Positions 23,520 to 37,235 of a stretch of DNA of 64,000 nt are shown here, in pieces. A model generated the notes under the pieces. That model was given only the letters and a program-made list of their open reading frames with translations. It had not been told where the DNA came from and did no database searches. The stretch's first letter is position 1, and every line of letters starts with the position of its first letter. Source of the stretch: Osmia lignaria lignaria (taxonomy: Eukaryota; Arthropoda; Insecta; Hymenoptera; Megachilidae); the NCBI RefSeq assembly GCF_051020975.1, contig NW_027478158.1, positions 7,130,001-7,194,000 on the forward strand, read 5' to 3'. A program made the position numbers and the translations under genes.

Positions 23520-26500
23520 ATATATCTGCAAATATCTCGGAAACGAAGCGAGCTATGGCAAAATGTTAAGAGACCTTTTTTGTAGAGAATTAAGTTTCCT
23601 ACTTTTTATGTTCTATCATATTTTTTGATCAGATGCGTAGTTCTCGAGATATATCAAGATATTTAAAAGTTCCGAAGCCGCACCAACATAATAGAGATAC
23701 AGAAACACCGTGGCCCCTTTCTTTGAGATAACTCTGCACTAGTGCGAGCCGCAAGTGCCACTTCCAGCTTAGGTGTGCAGAAGAAGAACAACAAGAAGAA
23801 GAAATATCTCGAAATATGTCCGTCAGGCCCCTTCCCTTGAGATAAATCTGCAAATATCTCGGAAACGAAGCGAGCTATGGCAAAATGTTAAGAGACCTTT
23901 TTTGTAGAGAATCGAGTCTCCTACTTTTTATCTTCTATGATATTTTTTGATCAGATGCGTAGTTCTCGAGATATATCAAGATATTTAAAAGTTCCGAAGC
24001 CGCACCAACATAATAGATATACAGAAACACCGTGGCCCCTCTCTTTGAGATAACTCTGCACTATTGCGAGCTGCAAATGCCACTTCCAGCTTAGCTGTGC
24101 AGAAGAAGAACAACAAGAAGAAGAAATATCTCGAAATATGTCCGTCAGGCCCCTTCCCTTGAGATAAATCTGCAGATATCTCGGAAACGAAGCGAGCTAT
24201 GGCAAAATGTTTAGAGACCTTTCTTGTAGAGAATTAAGTTTCCTACTTTTTATGTAGTATGATATTTTTTGATCAGATGCGTAGTTCTCGAGATATATCA
24301 AGATATTTAAAAGTTCCGAAGCCGCACCAACATAATAGAGATACAGAAACACCGTGGCCCGTTTCTTTGAGATAACTCTGCACTAGTGCGAGCCGCAAAT
24401 GCCACTTCCAGCTTAGCTGTGCAGAAGAAGAACAACAAGAAGAAGAAATATCTCGAAATATGTCCGTCAGGCCCCTTCCCTTGAGATAAATCTGCAAATA
24501 TCTCGGAAACGAAGCGAGCTATGGCAAAATGTTAAGAGACCTTTTTTGTAGAGAATTAAGTTTCCTACTTTTTATCTTCTATGATATTTTTTGATCAGAT
24601 GCGTAGTTCTCGAGATATATCAAGATATTTAAAAGTTCCGAAGCCGCACCAACATAATAGAGATACAGAAACACCGTGGCCCCTCTCTTTGAGATAACTC
24701 TGCACTATTGCGAGCTGCAAATGCCACTTCCAGCTTAGCTGTGCAGAAGAAGAACAACACGAAGAAGAAATATCTCGAAATATGTCCGTCAGGCCCCGTC
24801 CCTTGAGATAAATCTGCAAATATCTCGGAAACGAAGCGAGCTATGGCAAAATGTTTAGAGACCTTTCTTGTAGAGAATTAAGTTTCCTACTTTTTATGTA
24901 GTATGATATTTTTTGATCAGATGCGTAGTTCTCGAGATATATCAAGATATTTAAAAGTTCCGAAGCCGCACCAACAAAATAGAGATACAGAAACACCGTG
25001 GCCCCTTTCTTTGAGATAACTCTGCACTATTGCGAGCTGCAAATGCCACTTCCAGCTTAGCTGTGCAGAAGAAGAACAACAAGAAGAAGAAATATCTCGA
25101 AATATGTCCGTCAGGCCCCTTCACTTGAGATAAATCTGCAAATATCTCGGAAACGAAGCGAGCTATGGCAAAATGTTAAGAGACCTTTTTTGTAGAGAAT
25201 TAAGTTTCCTACTTTTTATGTTCTATGATATTTTTTGATCAGATGCGTAGTTCTCGAGATATATCAAGATATTTAAAAGTTCCGAAGCCGGACCAACATA
25301 ATAGAGATACAGAAACACCGTGGCCCCTTTCTTTGAGATAACTCTGCACTATTGCGAGCTGTAAATGCCACTTCCAGCTTAGCTGTGCAGAAGAAGAACA
25401 ACAAGAAGAAGAAATATCTCGAAATATGTCCGTCAGGCCCCTTCCCTTGAGATATATCTGCAAATATCTCGGAAACGAAGCGAGCTATGGCAAAACGTTA
25501 AGAGACCTTTTTTGTAGAGAATTATGTTTCCTACAATTTATGTTCTATGATATTTTTTGATCAGAAGCGTAGTTTTCGAGATATATCGAGATATTTAAAA
25601 GTTCCGAAGCCGCACCAACATAATAGAGATACAAAAACACCGTGGCCCCTTTCTTTGAGATAACTCTGCACTAGTGCGAGCCGCAAATGCAACTTCCAGC
25701 TTAGCTGTGCAGAAGAAGAACAACAAGAAGAAGAAATATCTCGAAATATGTCCGTCAGGCCCCTTCCCTTGAGATAAATCTGCAAATATCTCGGAAACGA
25801 AGCGAGCTATGGCAAAATGTTAAGAGACCTTTTTTGTAGAGAATTAAGTTTCCTACTTTTTATCTTCTATGATATTTTTTGATCAGATCCGTAGTTCTCG
25901 AGATATATCAAGATATTTAAAAGTTCCGAAGCCGCACCAACATAATAGAGATACAGAAACACCGTGGCCCCTCTCTTTGAGATAACTCTGCACTATTGCG
26001 AGCTGCAAATGCCACTTCCAGCTTAGCTGTGCAGAGGAAGAACAACAAGAAGAAGAAATATCTCGAAATATGTCCGTCAGGCCCCTTCCCTTGAGATAAA
26101 TCTGCAAATATCTCGGAAACGAAACGAGCTATGGCTAAATGTTAAGAGACCTTTTTTGTAGAGAATTAAGTTTCCTACTTTTTATGTTCTATGATATTTT
26201 TTGATCAGATGCGTAGTTCTCGAGATATATCAAGATATTTAAAAGTTCCGAAGCCGCACCAACATAATAGAGATACAGAAACACCGTGGCCCCTCTCTTT
26301 GAGATAACTCTGCACTATTGCGAGCTGCAAATGCCACTTCCAGCTTAGCTGTGCAGAGGAAGAACAACAAGAAGAAGAAATATCTCGAAATATGTCCGTC
26401 AGGCCAGTTCCTTTGAGCTGAATCTGCAAATATCTCGGAAACGAAGCGAGCTATGGCAAAATGTTAAGAGACGTTTTTTGTAGAGAATTATGTTTCCTAC

Positions 26501-27165
26501 AATTTATGTTGTATGATATTTTTTGATCAGAAGCGTAGTTTTCGAGATATATCGGGATATTTAAAGGTTCCGAAGCCGCACCAACATAATAGAGATACAG
26601 AAACACCGTGGCCCCTTTCTTTGAGATAACTCTGCACTAGTGCGAGCCGCAAATGCCACTTCCAGCTTAGCTGTGCAGAAGAAGAACAACAAGAAGAAGA
26701 AATATCTCGAAATATGTCCGTCAGGCCCCTTCCCTTGAGATAAATCTGCAAATATCTCGGAAACGAAGCGAGCTATGGCAAAATGTTAAGAGACCTTTTT
26801 TGTAGAGAATTAAGTTTCCTACTTTTTATGTTCTATGATATTTTTTGATCAGATGCGTAGTTCTCGAGATATATCAAGATATTTAAAAGTTCCGAAGCCG
26901 GACCAACATAATAGAGATACAGAAACACCGTGGCCCCTTTCTTTGAGATAACTCTGCACTATTGCGAGCTGTAAATGCCACTTCCAGCTTAGCTGTGCAG
27001 AAGAAGAACAACAAGAAGAAGAAATATCTCGAAATATGTCCGTCAGGCCCCTTCCCTTGAGATATATCTGCAAATATCTCGGAAACGAAGCGAGCTATGG
27101 CAAAATGTTAAGAGACCTTTTTTGTAGAGAATTAAGTTTCCTACTTTTTATGTTCTATCATATTT
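23520..27165. repeat. Mosaic stretch re-using units from neighbouring HORs
   Basis: The ttaggtgtgc unit at 23,769 is followed by a unit with gaatcgagtctcc and ctgcagatatc, then one with ggcccgtttc. The same three-unit order recurs at 27,311 (11 monomers on) and 29,565 (18 monomers on). The 25,561-26,751 part copies the 20,087-21,277 run, including gatcagatccgtag, gaaacgagctatggctaaat, and gagctgaatctg. The stretch looks like older HOR fragments joined by later exchanges. Confidence 0.75.
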
Positions 27166-30100
27166 TTTGATCAGATGCGTAGTTCTCGAGATATATCAAG
27201 ATATTTAAAAGTTCCGAAGCCGCACCAACATAATAGAGATACAGAAACACCGTGGCCCCTTTCTTTGAGATAACTCTGCACTAGTGCGAGCCGCAAGTGC
27301 CACTTCCAGCTTAGGTGTGCAGAAGAAGAACAACAAGAAGAAGAAATATCTCGAAATATGTCCGTCAGGCCCCTTCCCTTGAGATAAATCTGCAAATATC
27401 TCGGAAACGAAGCGAGCTATGGCAAAATGTTAAGAGACCTTTTTTGTAGAGAATCGAGTCTCCTACTTTTTATCTTCTATGATATTTTTTGATCAGATGC
27501 GTAGTTCTCGAGATATATCAAGATATTTAAAAGTTCCGAAGCCGCACCAACATAATAGATATACAGAAACACCGTGGCCCCTCTCTTTGAGATAACTCTG
27601 CACTATTGCGAGCTGCAAATGCCACTTCCAGCTTAGCTGTGCAGAAGAAGAACAACAAGAAGAAGAAATATCTCGAAATATGTCCGTCAGGCCCCTTCCC
27701 TTGAGATAAATCTGCAGATATCTCGGAAACGAAGCGAGCTATGGCAAAATGTTTAGAGACCTTTCTTGTAGAGAATTAAGTTTCCTACTTTTTATGTAGT
27801 ATGATATTTTTTGATCAGATGCGTAGTTCTCGAGATATATCAAGATATTTAAAAGTTCCGAAGCCGCACCAACATAATAGAGATACAGAAACACCGTGGC
27901 CCGTTTCTTTGAGATAACTCTGCACTATTGCGCGCTGCAAATGCCACTTCCAGCTTAGCTGTGCAGAAGAAGAACAACAAGAAGAAGAAATATCTCGAAA
28001 TATGTCCGTCAGGCCCCTTCCCTTGAGATAAATCTGCAAATATCTCGGAAACGAAGCGAGCTATGGCAAAATGTTAAGAGACCTTTTTTGTAGAGAATTA
28101 AGTTTCCTACTTTTTATGTTCTATGATATTTTTTGATCAGAAGCGTAGTTTTCGAGATATATCGAGATATTTAAAAGTTCCGAAGCCGCACCAACATAAT
28201 AGAGGTACAGAAACACCGTGGCCTCTTTCTTTGAGATAACTCTGTACTATTGCGAGCTGCAAATGCCACTTCCAGCTTGGCTGTGCAGAAGAAGAACAAC
28301 AAGAAGAAGAAATATCTCGAAATATGTCCGTCAGGCCACTTCCCTTGAGATAAATCTGCAAATATCTCGGAAACGAAGCGAGCTATGGCAAAATGTTAAC
28401 AGACCTTTTATGTAGAGAATTATGTTTCCTACAATTTATGTTCTATGATATTTTTTGATCAGAAGCGTAGTTTTCGAGATATATCGAGATATTTAAAAGT
28501 TCCGAAGCCGCACCAACATAATAGAGATACAGAAACACCGTGGCCCCTTTCTTTGAGATAACTCTGCACTAGTGCGAGCCGCAAATGCCACTTCCAGCTT
28601 AGCTGTGCTGAAGAAGAACAACAAGAAGAAGAAATATCTCGAAATATGTCCGTCAGGCCCCTTCCCTTGAGATAAATCTGCAAATATCTCGGAAACGAAG
28701 CGAGCTATGGCAAAATGTTAAGAGACCTTTTTTGTAGAGAATTAAGTTTCCTACTTTTTATCTTCTATGATATTTTTTGATCAGATGCGTAGTTCTCGAG
28801 ATATATCAAGATATTTAAAAGTTCCGAAGCCGCACCAACATAATAGAGATACAGAAACACCGTGGCCCCTCTCTTTGAGATAACTCTGCACTATTGCGAG
28901 CTGCAAATGCCACTTCCAGCTTAGCTGTGCAGAAGAAGAACAACACGAAGAAGAAATATCTCGAAATATGTCCGTCAGGCCCCGTCCCTTGAGATAAATC
29001 TGCAAATATCTCGGAAACGAAGCGAGCTATGGCAAAATGTTTAGAGACCTTTCTTGTAGAGAATTAAGTTTCCTACTTTTTATGTAGTATCATATTTTTT
29101 GATCAGATGCGTAGTTCTCGAGATATATCAAGATATTTAAAAGTTCCGAAGCCGCACCAACAAAATAGAGATACAGAAACACCGTGGCCCCTTTCTTTGA
29201 GATAACTCTGCACTATTGCGAGCTGCAAATGCCACTTCCAGCTTAGCTGTGCAGAAGAAGAACAACAAGAAGAAGAAATATCTCGAAATATGTCCGTCAG
29301 GCCCCTTCCCTTGAGATAAATCTGCAAATATCTCGGAAACGAAGCGAGCTATGGCAAAATGTTTAGAGACCTTTCTTGTAGAGAATTAAGTTTCCTACTT
29401 TTTCTGTAGTATGATATTTTTTGATCAGATGCGTAGTTCTCGAGATATATCAAGATATTTAAAAGTTCCGAAGCCGCACCAACATAATAGAGATACAGAA
29501 ACACCGTGGCCCCTTTCTTTGAGATAACTCTGCACTAGTGCGAGCCGCAAGTGCCACTTCCAGCTTAGGTGTGCAGAAGAAGAACAACAAGAAGAAGAAA
29601 TATCTCGAAATATGTCCGTCAGGCCCCTTCCCTTGAGATAAATCTGCAAATATCTCGGAAACGAAGCGAGCTATGGCAAAATGTTAAGAGACCTTTTTTG
29701 TAGAGAATCGAGTCTCCTACTTTTTATCTTCTATGATATTTTTTGATCAGATGCGTAGTTCTCGAGATATATCAAGATATTTAAAAGTTCCGAAGCCGCA
29801 CCAACATAATAGATATACAGAAACACCGTGGCCCCTCTCTTTGAGATAACTCTGCACTATTGCGAGCTGCAAATGCCACTTCCAGCTTAGCTGTGCAGAA
29901 GAAGAACAACAAGAAGAAGAAATATCTCGAAATATGTCCGTCAGGCCCCTTCCCTTGAGATAAATCTGCAGATATCTCGGAAACGAAGCGAGCTATGGCA
30001 AAATGTTTAGAGACCTTTCTTGTAGAGAATTAAGTTTCCTACTTTTTATGTAGTATGATATTTTTTGATCAGATGCGTAGTTCTCGAGATATATCAAGAT

Positions 30101-31673
30101 ATTTAAAAGTTCCGAAGCCGCACCAACATAATAGAGATACAGAAACACCGTGGCCTGTTTCTTTGAGATAACTCTGCACTATTGCGCGCTGCAAATGCCA
30201 CTTCCAGCTTAGCTGTGCAGAAGAAGAACAACAAGAAGAAGAAATATCTCGAAATATGTCCGTCAGGCCCCTTCCCTTGAGATAAATCTGCAAATATCTC
30301 GGAAACGAAGCGAGCTATGGCAAAATGTTAAGAGACCTTTTTTGTAGAGAATTAAGTTTCCTACTTTTTATGTTCTATGATATTTTTTGATCAGAAGCGT
30401 AGTTTTCGAGATATATCGAGATATTTAAAAGTTCCGAAGCCGCACCAACATAATAGAGGTACAGAAACACCGTGGCCTCTTTCTTTGAGATAACTCTGTA
30501 CTATTGCGAGCTGCAAATGCCACTTCCAGCTTGGCTGTGCAGAAGAAGAACAACAAGAAGAAGAAATATCTCGAAATATGTCCGTCAGGCCACTTCCCTT
30601 GAGATAAATCTGCAAATATCTCGGAAACGAAGCGAGCTATGGCAAAATGTTAACAGACCTTTTTTGTAGAGAATTATGTTTCCTACAATTTATGTTCTAT
30701 GATATTTTTTGATCAGAAGCGTAGTTTTCGAGATATATCGAGATATTTAAAAGTTCCGAAGCCGCACCAACATAATAGAGATACAGAAACACCGTGGCCC
30801 CTTTCTTTGAGATAACTCTGCACTAGTGCGAGCCGCAAATGCCACTTCCAGCATAGCTGTGCAGAAGAAGAACAACAAGAAGAAGAAATATCTCGAAATA
30901 TGTCCGTCAGGCCCCTTCCCTTGAGATAAATCTGCAAATATCTCGGAAACGAAGCGAGCTATGGCAAAATGTTAAGGGACCTTTTTTGTAGAGAATTAAA
31001 TTTCCTACTTTTTATCTTCTATGATATTTTTTGATCAGATGCGTAGTTCTCGAGATATATCAAGATATTTAAAAGTTCCGAAGCCGCACCAACATAATAG
31101 AGATACAGAAACACCGTGGCCCCTCTCTTTGAGATAACTCTGCACTATTGCGAGCTGCAAATGCCACTTCCAGCTTAGCTGTGCAGAAGAAGAACAACAC
31201 GAAGAAGAAATATCTCGAAATATGTCCGTCAGGCCCCGTCCCTTGAGATAAATCTGCAAATATCTCGGAAACGAAGCGAGCTATGGCAAAATGTTTAGAG
31301 ACCTTTCTTGTAGAGAATTAAGTTTCCTACTTTTTATGTAGTATGATATTTTTTGATCAGATGCGTAGTTCTCGAGATATATCAAGATATTTAAAAGTTC
31401 CGAAGCCGCACCAACAAAATAGAGATACAGAAACACCGTGGCCCCTTTCTTTGAGATAACTCTGCACTATTGCGAGCTGCAAATGCCACTTCCAGCTTAG
31501 CTGTGCAGAAGAAGAACAACAAGAAGAAGAAATATCTCGAAATATGTCCGTCAGGCCCCTTCCCTTGAGATAAATCTGCAAATATCTCGGAAACGAAGCG
31601 AGCTATGGCAAAATGTTTAGAGACCTTTCTTGTAGAGAATTAAGTTTCCTACTTTTTCTGTAGTATGATATTT
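27166..31673. repeat. Tandem 7-mer HOR (2,254 bp, two copies)
   Basis: Bases of about 27,166-29,419 correspond to about 29,420-31,673 at an offset of exactly 2,254 bases. Shared markers are ttaggtgtgc (27,311/29,565), gaatcgagtctcc, ctgcagatatc, ttgcgcgctgc, the gaggtacag/cttggctgtg unit, caacacgaag with ccccgtccc, and tttttctgtagtatg. Differences I saw include ggcccg/ggcctg near 27,903, gctgaag/gcagaag near 28,608, ttta/tttt near 28,405, aagagacc/aagggacc near 30,975, and a c/g change near 29,091. The second copy runs on into partial third-copy material after 31,680. Confidence 0.87.
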
Positions 31674-34560
31674 TTTGATCAGATGCGTAGTTCTCGAGAT
31701 ATATCAAGATATTTAAAAGTTCCGAAGCCGCACCAACATAATAGAGATACAGAAACACCGTGGCCCGTTTCTTTGAGATAACTCTGCACTATTGCGCGCT
31801 GCAAATGCCACTTCCAGCTTAGCTGTGCAGAAGAAGAACAACAAGAAGAAGAAATAGCTCGAAATATGTCCGTCAGGCCCCTTCCCTTGAGATAAATCTG
31901 CAGATATCTCGGAAACGAAGCGAGCTATGGCAAAATGTTAAGAGACCTTTTTTGTAGAGAATTAAGTTTCCTACTTTTTATGTTCTATGATATTTTTTGA
32001 TCAGAAGCGTAGTTTTCGAGATATATCGAGATATTTAAAAGTTCCGAAGCCGCACCAACATAATAGAGGTACAGAAACACCGTGGCCTCTTTCTTTGAGA
32101 TAACTCTGCACTATTGCGAGCTGCAAATGCCACTTCGAGCTTGGCTGTGCAGAAGAAGAACAACAAGAAGAAGAAATATCTCGAAATATGTCCGTCAGGC
32201 CACTTCCCTTGAGATAAATCTGCAAATATCTCGGAAACGAAGCGAGCTATGGCAAAATGTTAACAGACCTTTTTTGTAGAGAATTATGTTTCCTACAATT
32301 TATGTTCTATGATATTTTTTGATCAGAAGCGTAGTTTTCGAGATATATCGAGATATTTAAAAGTTCCGAAGCCGCACCAACATAATAGAGATACAGAAAC
32401 ACCGTGGCCCCTTTCTTTGAGATAACTCTGCACTAGTGCGAGCCGCAAATGCCACTTCCAGCTTAGCTGTGCAGAAGAAGAAATATCTCGAAATATGTCC
32501 GTCAGGCCCCTTCCCGTGAGATAAATCTGCAAATATCTCGGAAACGAAGCGAGCTATGGCAAAATGTTAAGAGACCTTTTTTGTAGAGAATTAAGTTTCC
32601 TACTTTTTATCTTCTATGATATTTTTTGATCAGATGCGAAGTTCTCGAGATATATCAAGATATTTAAAAGTTCCGAAGCCGCACCAACATAATAGAGATA
32701 CAGAAACACCGTGGCCCCTCTCTTTGAGATAACTCTGCACTATTGCGAGCTGCAAATGCCACTTCCAGCTTAGCTGTGCAGAAGAAGAACAACACGAAGA
32801 AGAAATATCTCGAAATATGTCCGTCAGGCCCCGTCCCTTGAGATAAATCTGCAAATATCTCGGAAACGAAGCGAGCTATGGCAAAATGTTTAGAGACCTT
32901 TCTTGTAGAGAATTAAGTTTCCTACTTTTTATGTTCTATGATATTTTTTGATCAGAAGCGTAGTTTTCGAGATATATCGAGATATTTAAAAGTTCCGAAG
33001 CCGCACCAACATAATAGAGGTACAGAAACACCGTGGCCTCTTTCTTTGAGATAACTCTGTACTATTGCGAGCTGCAAATGCCACTTCCAGCTTGGCTGTG
33101 CAGAAGAAGAACAACAAGAAGAAGAAATATCTCGAAATATGTCCGTCAGGCCACTTCCCTTGAGATAAATCTGCAAATATCTCGGAAACGAAGCGAGCTA
33201 TGGCAAAATGTTAACAGACCTTTTTTGTAGAGAATTATGTTTCCTACAATTTATGTTCTATGATATTTTTTGATCAGAAGCGTAGTTTTCGAGATATATC
33301 GAGATATTTAAAAGTTCCGAAGCCGCACCAACATAATAGAGATACAGAAACACCGTGGCCCCTTTCTTTGAGATAACTCTGCACTAGTGCGAGCCGCAAA
33401 TGCCACTTCCAGCTTAGCTGTGCAGAAGAAGAACAACAAGAAGAAGAAATATCTCGAAATATGTCCGTCAGGCCCCTTCCCTTGAGATAAATCTGCAAAT
33501 ATCTCGGAAACGAAGCGAGCTATGGCAAAATGTTAAGAGACCTTTTTTGTAGAGAATTAAGTTTCCTACTTTTTATCTTCTATGATATTTTTTGATCAGA
33601 TGCGTAGTTCTCGAGATATATCAAGATATTTAAAAGTTCCGAAGCCGCACCAACATAATAGAGATACAGAAACACCGTGGCCCCTCTCTTTGAGATAACT
33701 CTGCACTATTGCGAGCTGCAAATGCCACCTCCAGCTTAGCTGTGCAGAAGAAGAACAACACGAAGAAGAAATATCTCGAAATATGTCCGTCAGGCCCCGT
33801 CCCTTGAGATAAATCTGCAAATATCTCGGAAACGAAGCGAGCTATGGCAAAATGTTTAGAGACCTTTCTTGTAGAGAATTAAGTTTCCTACTTTTTATGT
33901 AGTATGATATTTTTTGATCAGATGCGTAGTTCTCGAGATATATCAAGATATTTAAAAGTTCCGAAGCCGCACCAACATAATAGAGATACAGAAACACCGT
34001 GGCCCGTTTCTTTGAGATAACTCTGCACTATTGCGCGCTGCAAATGCCACTTCCAGCTTAGCTGTGCAGAAGAAGAACAACAAGAAGAAGAAATAGCTCG
34101 AAATATGTCCGTCAGGCCCCTTCCCTTGAGATAAATCTGCAAATATCTCGGAAACGAAGCGAGCTATGGCAAAATGTTAAGAGACCTTTTTTGTAGAGAA
34201 TTAAGTTTCCTACTTTTTATGTTCTATGATATTTTTTGATCAGAAGCGTAGTTTTCGAGATATATCGAGATATTTAAAAGTTCCGAAGCCGCACCAACAT
34301 AATAGAGGTACAGAAACACCGTGGCCTCTTTCTTTGAGATAACTCTGCACTATTGCGAGCTGCAAATGCCACTTCCAGCTTGGCTGTGCAGAAGAAGAAC
34401 AACAAGAAGAAGAAATATCTCGAAATATGTCCGTCAGGCCCCTTCCCTTGAGATAAATCTGCAAATATTTCGGAAACGAAGCGAGCTATAGCAAAATGTT
34501 AAGAGACCTTTTTTGTAGAGAATTATGTTTCCTACAATATAGGTTCTCTGATATTTTTTG
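31674..34560. repeat. Decaying continuation of the 7-mer with shortened internal order
   Basis: The gaggtacag/cttggctgtg unit recurs starting near 32,001, 32,952 and 34,240. These spacings from the copy at 30,391 are 5 monomers, then 3 monomers minus 15 bp, then 4 monomers. Units of the 7-mer are thus present but with several dropped each time, as expected from repeated unequal exchange. The tract contains the only large indel in the window. Confidence 0.75.
32471..32490. other. 15-bp deletion inside the purine-rich tract
   Basis: This unit reads gtgcagaagaagaaatatct, whereas all others have an extra GAACAACAAGAAGAA-type 15-base segment between the two agaagaa words. Units before and after are therefore 307 bases apart instead of 322. 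The direct repeat agaagaa flanks the lost segment, which fits replication slippage. It is a multiple of three, and it is private to this unit: the equivalent units at 30,713 and 33,274 are full length. Confidence 0.9.
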
Positions 34561-34671
34561 ATCAGAAGCGTAGTTTTCGAGATATATCGAGATATTTAAA
34601 AGTTCCGAAGCCGCACCAACATAATAGAGATACAGAAACACCGTGGCCCCTTTCCTTGAGATAACTCTGCA

Positions 34672-34690
34672 CTATTGCGCCTGCAAATGC
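34672..34690. other. 1-bp deletion in a monomer
   Basis: The unit reads attgcgcctgcaaatg where its relatives read attgcgcgctgcaaatg or attgcgagctgcaaatg, so one base is missing and the local spacing is 321. The same unit carries other private changes nearby (acaatataggttctctg at about 34,535 and tttccttgag at 34,651), making it one of the more diverged copies. It marks the boundary between the decayed 7-mer and a more heterogeneous region. Confidence 0.85.
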
Positions 34691-37214
34691 CACTTCCAGC
34701 TTAGCTGTGCAGAAGAAGAACAACAAGAAGAAGAAATATCTCGAAATATGTCCGTCAGGCCCCTTCCCTTGAGATAAATCTGCAAATATCTCGGAAACCA
34801 AGAGAGCTATGGCAAAATGTTAAGAGACCTTTTTTGTAGAGAATTAAGTTTTCTACTTTTTATGTTCCATGATATTTTTTGATCAGATGCGTAGTTCTCG
34901 AGATATATCAAGTAATTTAAAAGTTCTGAAGCTGCGCCAACATAATAGAGATACAGAAACACCGTGGCCCCTTTCTTTGAGATAACTCTGCACTAGTGCG
35001 AGCCGCAAATGCCACTTCCAGCTTAGCTGTGCAGAAGAAGAACTACAAGAAGAAGAAATATCTGGAAATATGTCCGTCAGGCCCCTTCCCTTGAGATAAA
35101 TCTGCAAATATCTCGGAAACGAAGCGAGCTATGGCAAAATGTTAAGAGACCTTTTTTGTAGAGAATTAAGTTTCCTACTTTTTATGTTCTACGATATTTT
35201 TCGATCAGAGGCGTAGTTCTCGAGATATATCAAGATATTTAAAAGTTCCGAAGCCGCACCAACATAATAGAGATACAGAAACACCGTGGCCCCTTTCTTT
35301 GGGATAACTCTGCACTATTGCGAGCTTGAAATGCCACTTCCAGTTTAGCTGTGCAGTAGAAGAACAACAAGAAGAAGAAATATCTCGAAATATGTCCGTC
35401 AGGACCCTTCCCTTGAGATAAATCTGCAAATATCTCGGAACCGAAGCGAGCTATGGCAAAATGTTAAGAGACGTTTTTTGTAGAGAATTATGGTTCCTAC
35501 TTTTTATGTTCTATGATATTTTTTGATCAGATGCGTAGTTCTCGAGATATATCAAGATATTTAAAAGTTCCGAAGCCGCACCAACATAATAGAGATACAG
35601 AAACACCGTGGCCCCTTTCTTTGGGATAACTCTGCACTATTGCGAGCTTGAAATGCCACTTCCAGTTTAGCTGTGCAGTAGAAGAACAACAAGAAGAAGA
35701 AATATCTCGAAATATGTCCGTCAGGACCCTTCCCTTGAGATAAATCTGCAAATATCTCGGAACCGAAGCGAGCTATGGCAAAATGTTAAGAGACGTTTTT
35801 TGTAGAGAATTATGGTTCCTACTTTTTATGTTCTATGATATTTTTTGATCAGATGCGTAGTTCTCGAGATATATCAAGATATTTAAAAGTTCCGAAGCCG
35901 CACCAACATAATAGAGATACAGAAACACCGTGGCTCCTTTCTTTGAGATAACTCTGCACTATTGCGAGCTGCAAATGCCACTTCCAGCTTAGCTGTGCAG
36001 AAGAAGAACAACAAGAAGAAGAAATATCTCGAAATATGTCCGTCAGGCCCCTTCCCTTGAGATAAATCTGCAAATATCTCGGAAACGAAGCGAGCTATGG
36101 CAAAATGTTAAGATACCTTTTTTGTAGAGAATTAAGATTCCTACTTTTTATGTTCTATGATATTTTTTGAGCAGATGCGTAGTTCTCGAGATATATCAAG
36201 ATATTTAAAAGCTCCGAAGCTGCACCAACATAATAGAGGTACAGAAACACCGTGGCCCCTTTCTTTGAGATAACTCTGCACTAGTGCGAGCCGCAAATGC
36301 CACTTCCAGCATAGCTGTGCAGAAGAAGAACAACAAGAAGAAGAAATATCTCGAAATATGTCCGTCAGGCCCCTTCCCTTGAGATAAATCTGCAAATATC
36401 TCGGAAACGAAGCGAGCTATGGCAAAATGTTAAGATACCTTTTTTGTAGAGAATTAAGTTTCCTACTTTTTATGTTCTATGATATTTTTTGATCAGAAGC
36501 GTAGTTTTCGAGATATATCGAGATACTTAAAAAATCCGAAGCCGCACCAACATAATAGAGATACAGAAACACTGTGGCCCCTTTCTTTGAGATAACTCTG
36601 CACTAGTGCGAGCCGCAAATGCCGCTTCCAGCTTAGCTGTGCAGAAGAAGAACAACAAGAAGAAGAAATATCTCGAAATATGTTCGTCAGGACCCTTCCC
36701 TCGAGATAAATCTGCAAATATCTCGGAAACGAAGCGAGCTATGGCAAAATGTTAAGAGACCATTTTTGTAGAGAATTAGGTTTCCTACTTTTTATGTTCT
36801 ATGATATTTTTTGATCAGATGCGTAGTTCTCGAGATATATCAAGATATTTAAAAGTTCCGAAGCCGCACCAACATAATAGAGATACAGAAACACCGTGGC
36901 TCCTTTCTTTGAGATAACTCTGCACTATTGCGAGCTGCAAATGCCACTTCCAGCTTAGCTGTGCAGAAGAAGAACAACAAGAAGAAGAAATATCTCGAAA
37001 TATGTCCGTCAGGCCCCTTCCCTTGAGATAAATCTGCAAATATCTCGGAAACGAAGCGAGCTATGGCAAAATGTTAAGAGACCTTTTTTGTAGAGAATTA
37101 AGTTTCCTACTTTTTATGTTGTATGATATTTTTTGATCAGATGCGTAGTTCTCGAGATATATCAAGATATTTGAAAGTTCCGAAGCCGCACCAACATAAT
37201 AGAGATACAGAAAC

Positions 37215-37235
37215 ACCGTGGCCCTTTCTTTGAGA
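37215..37235. other. 1-bp deletion in a C run
   Basis: The unit reads gtggccctttctttg instead of gtggcccctttctttg, so one C is missing and the spacing to the next unit is 321 bases. Loss of one base from a run of four C is a typical slippage event. It is private to this unit. Confidence 0.85.

Noticed and set aside
28218..33230. Plus-strand 65-codon frames (28,218; 30,472; 32,082; 33,033; also 54,284)
   Set aside because: They begin at GTG, appear only in copies of one monomer variant (cttggctgtg) and overlap the minus-strand frame in the same bases. They are chance frames opened by one substitution.
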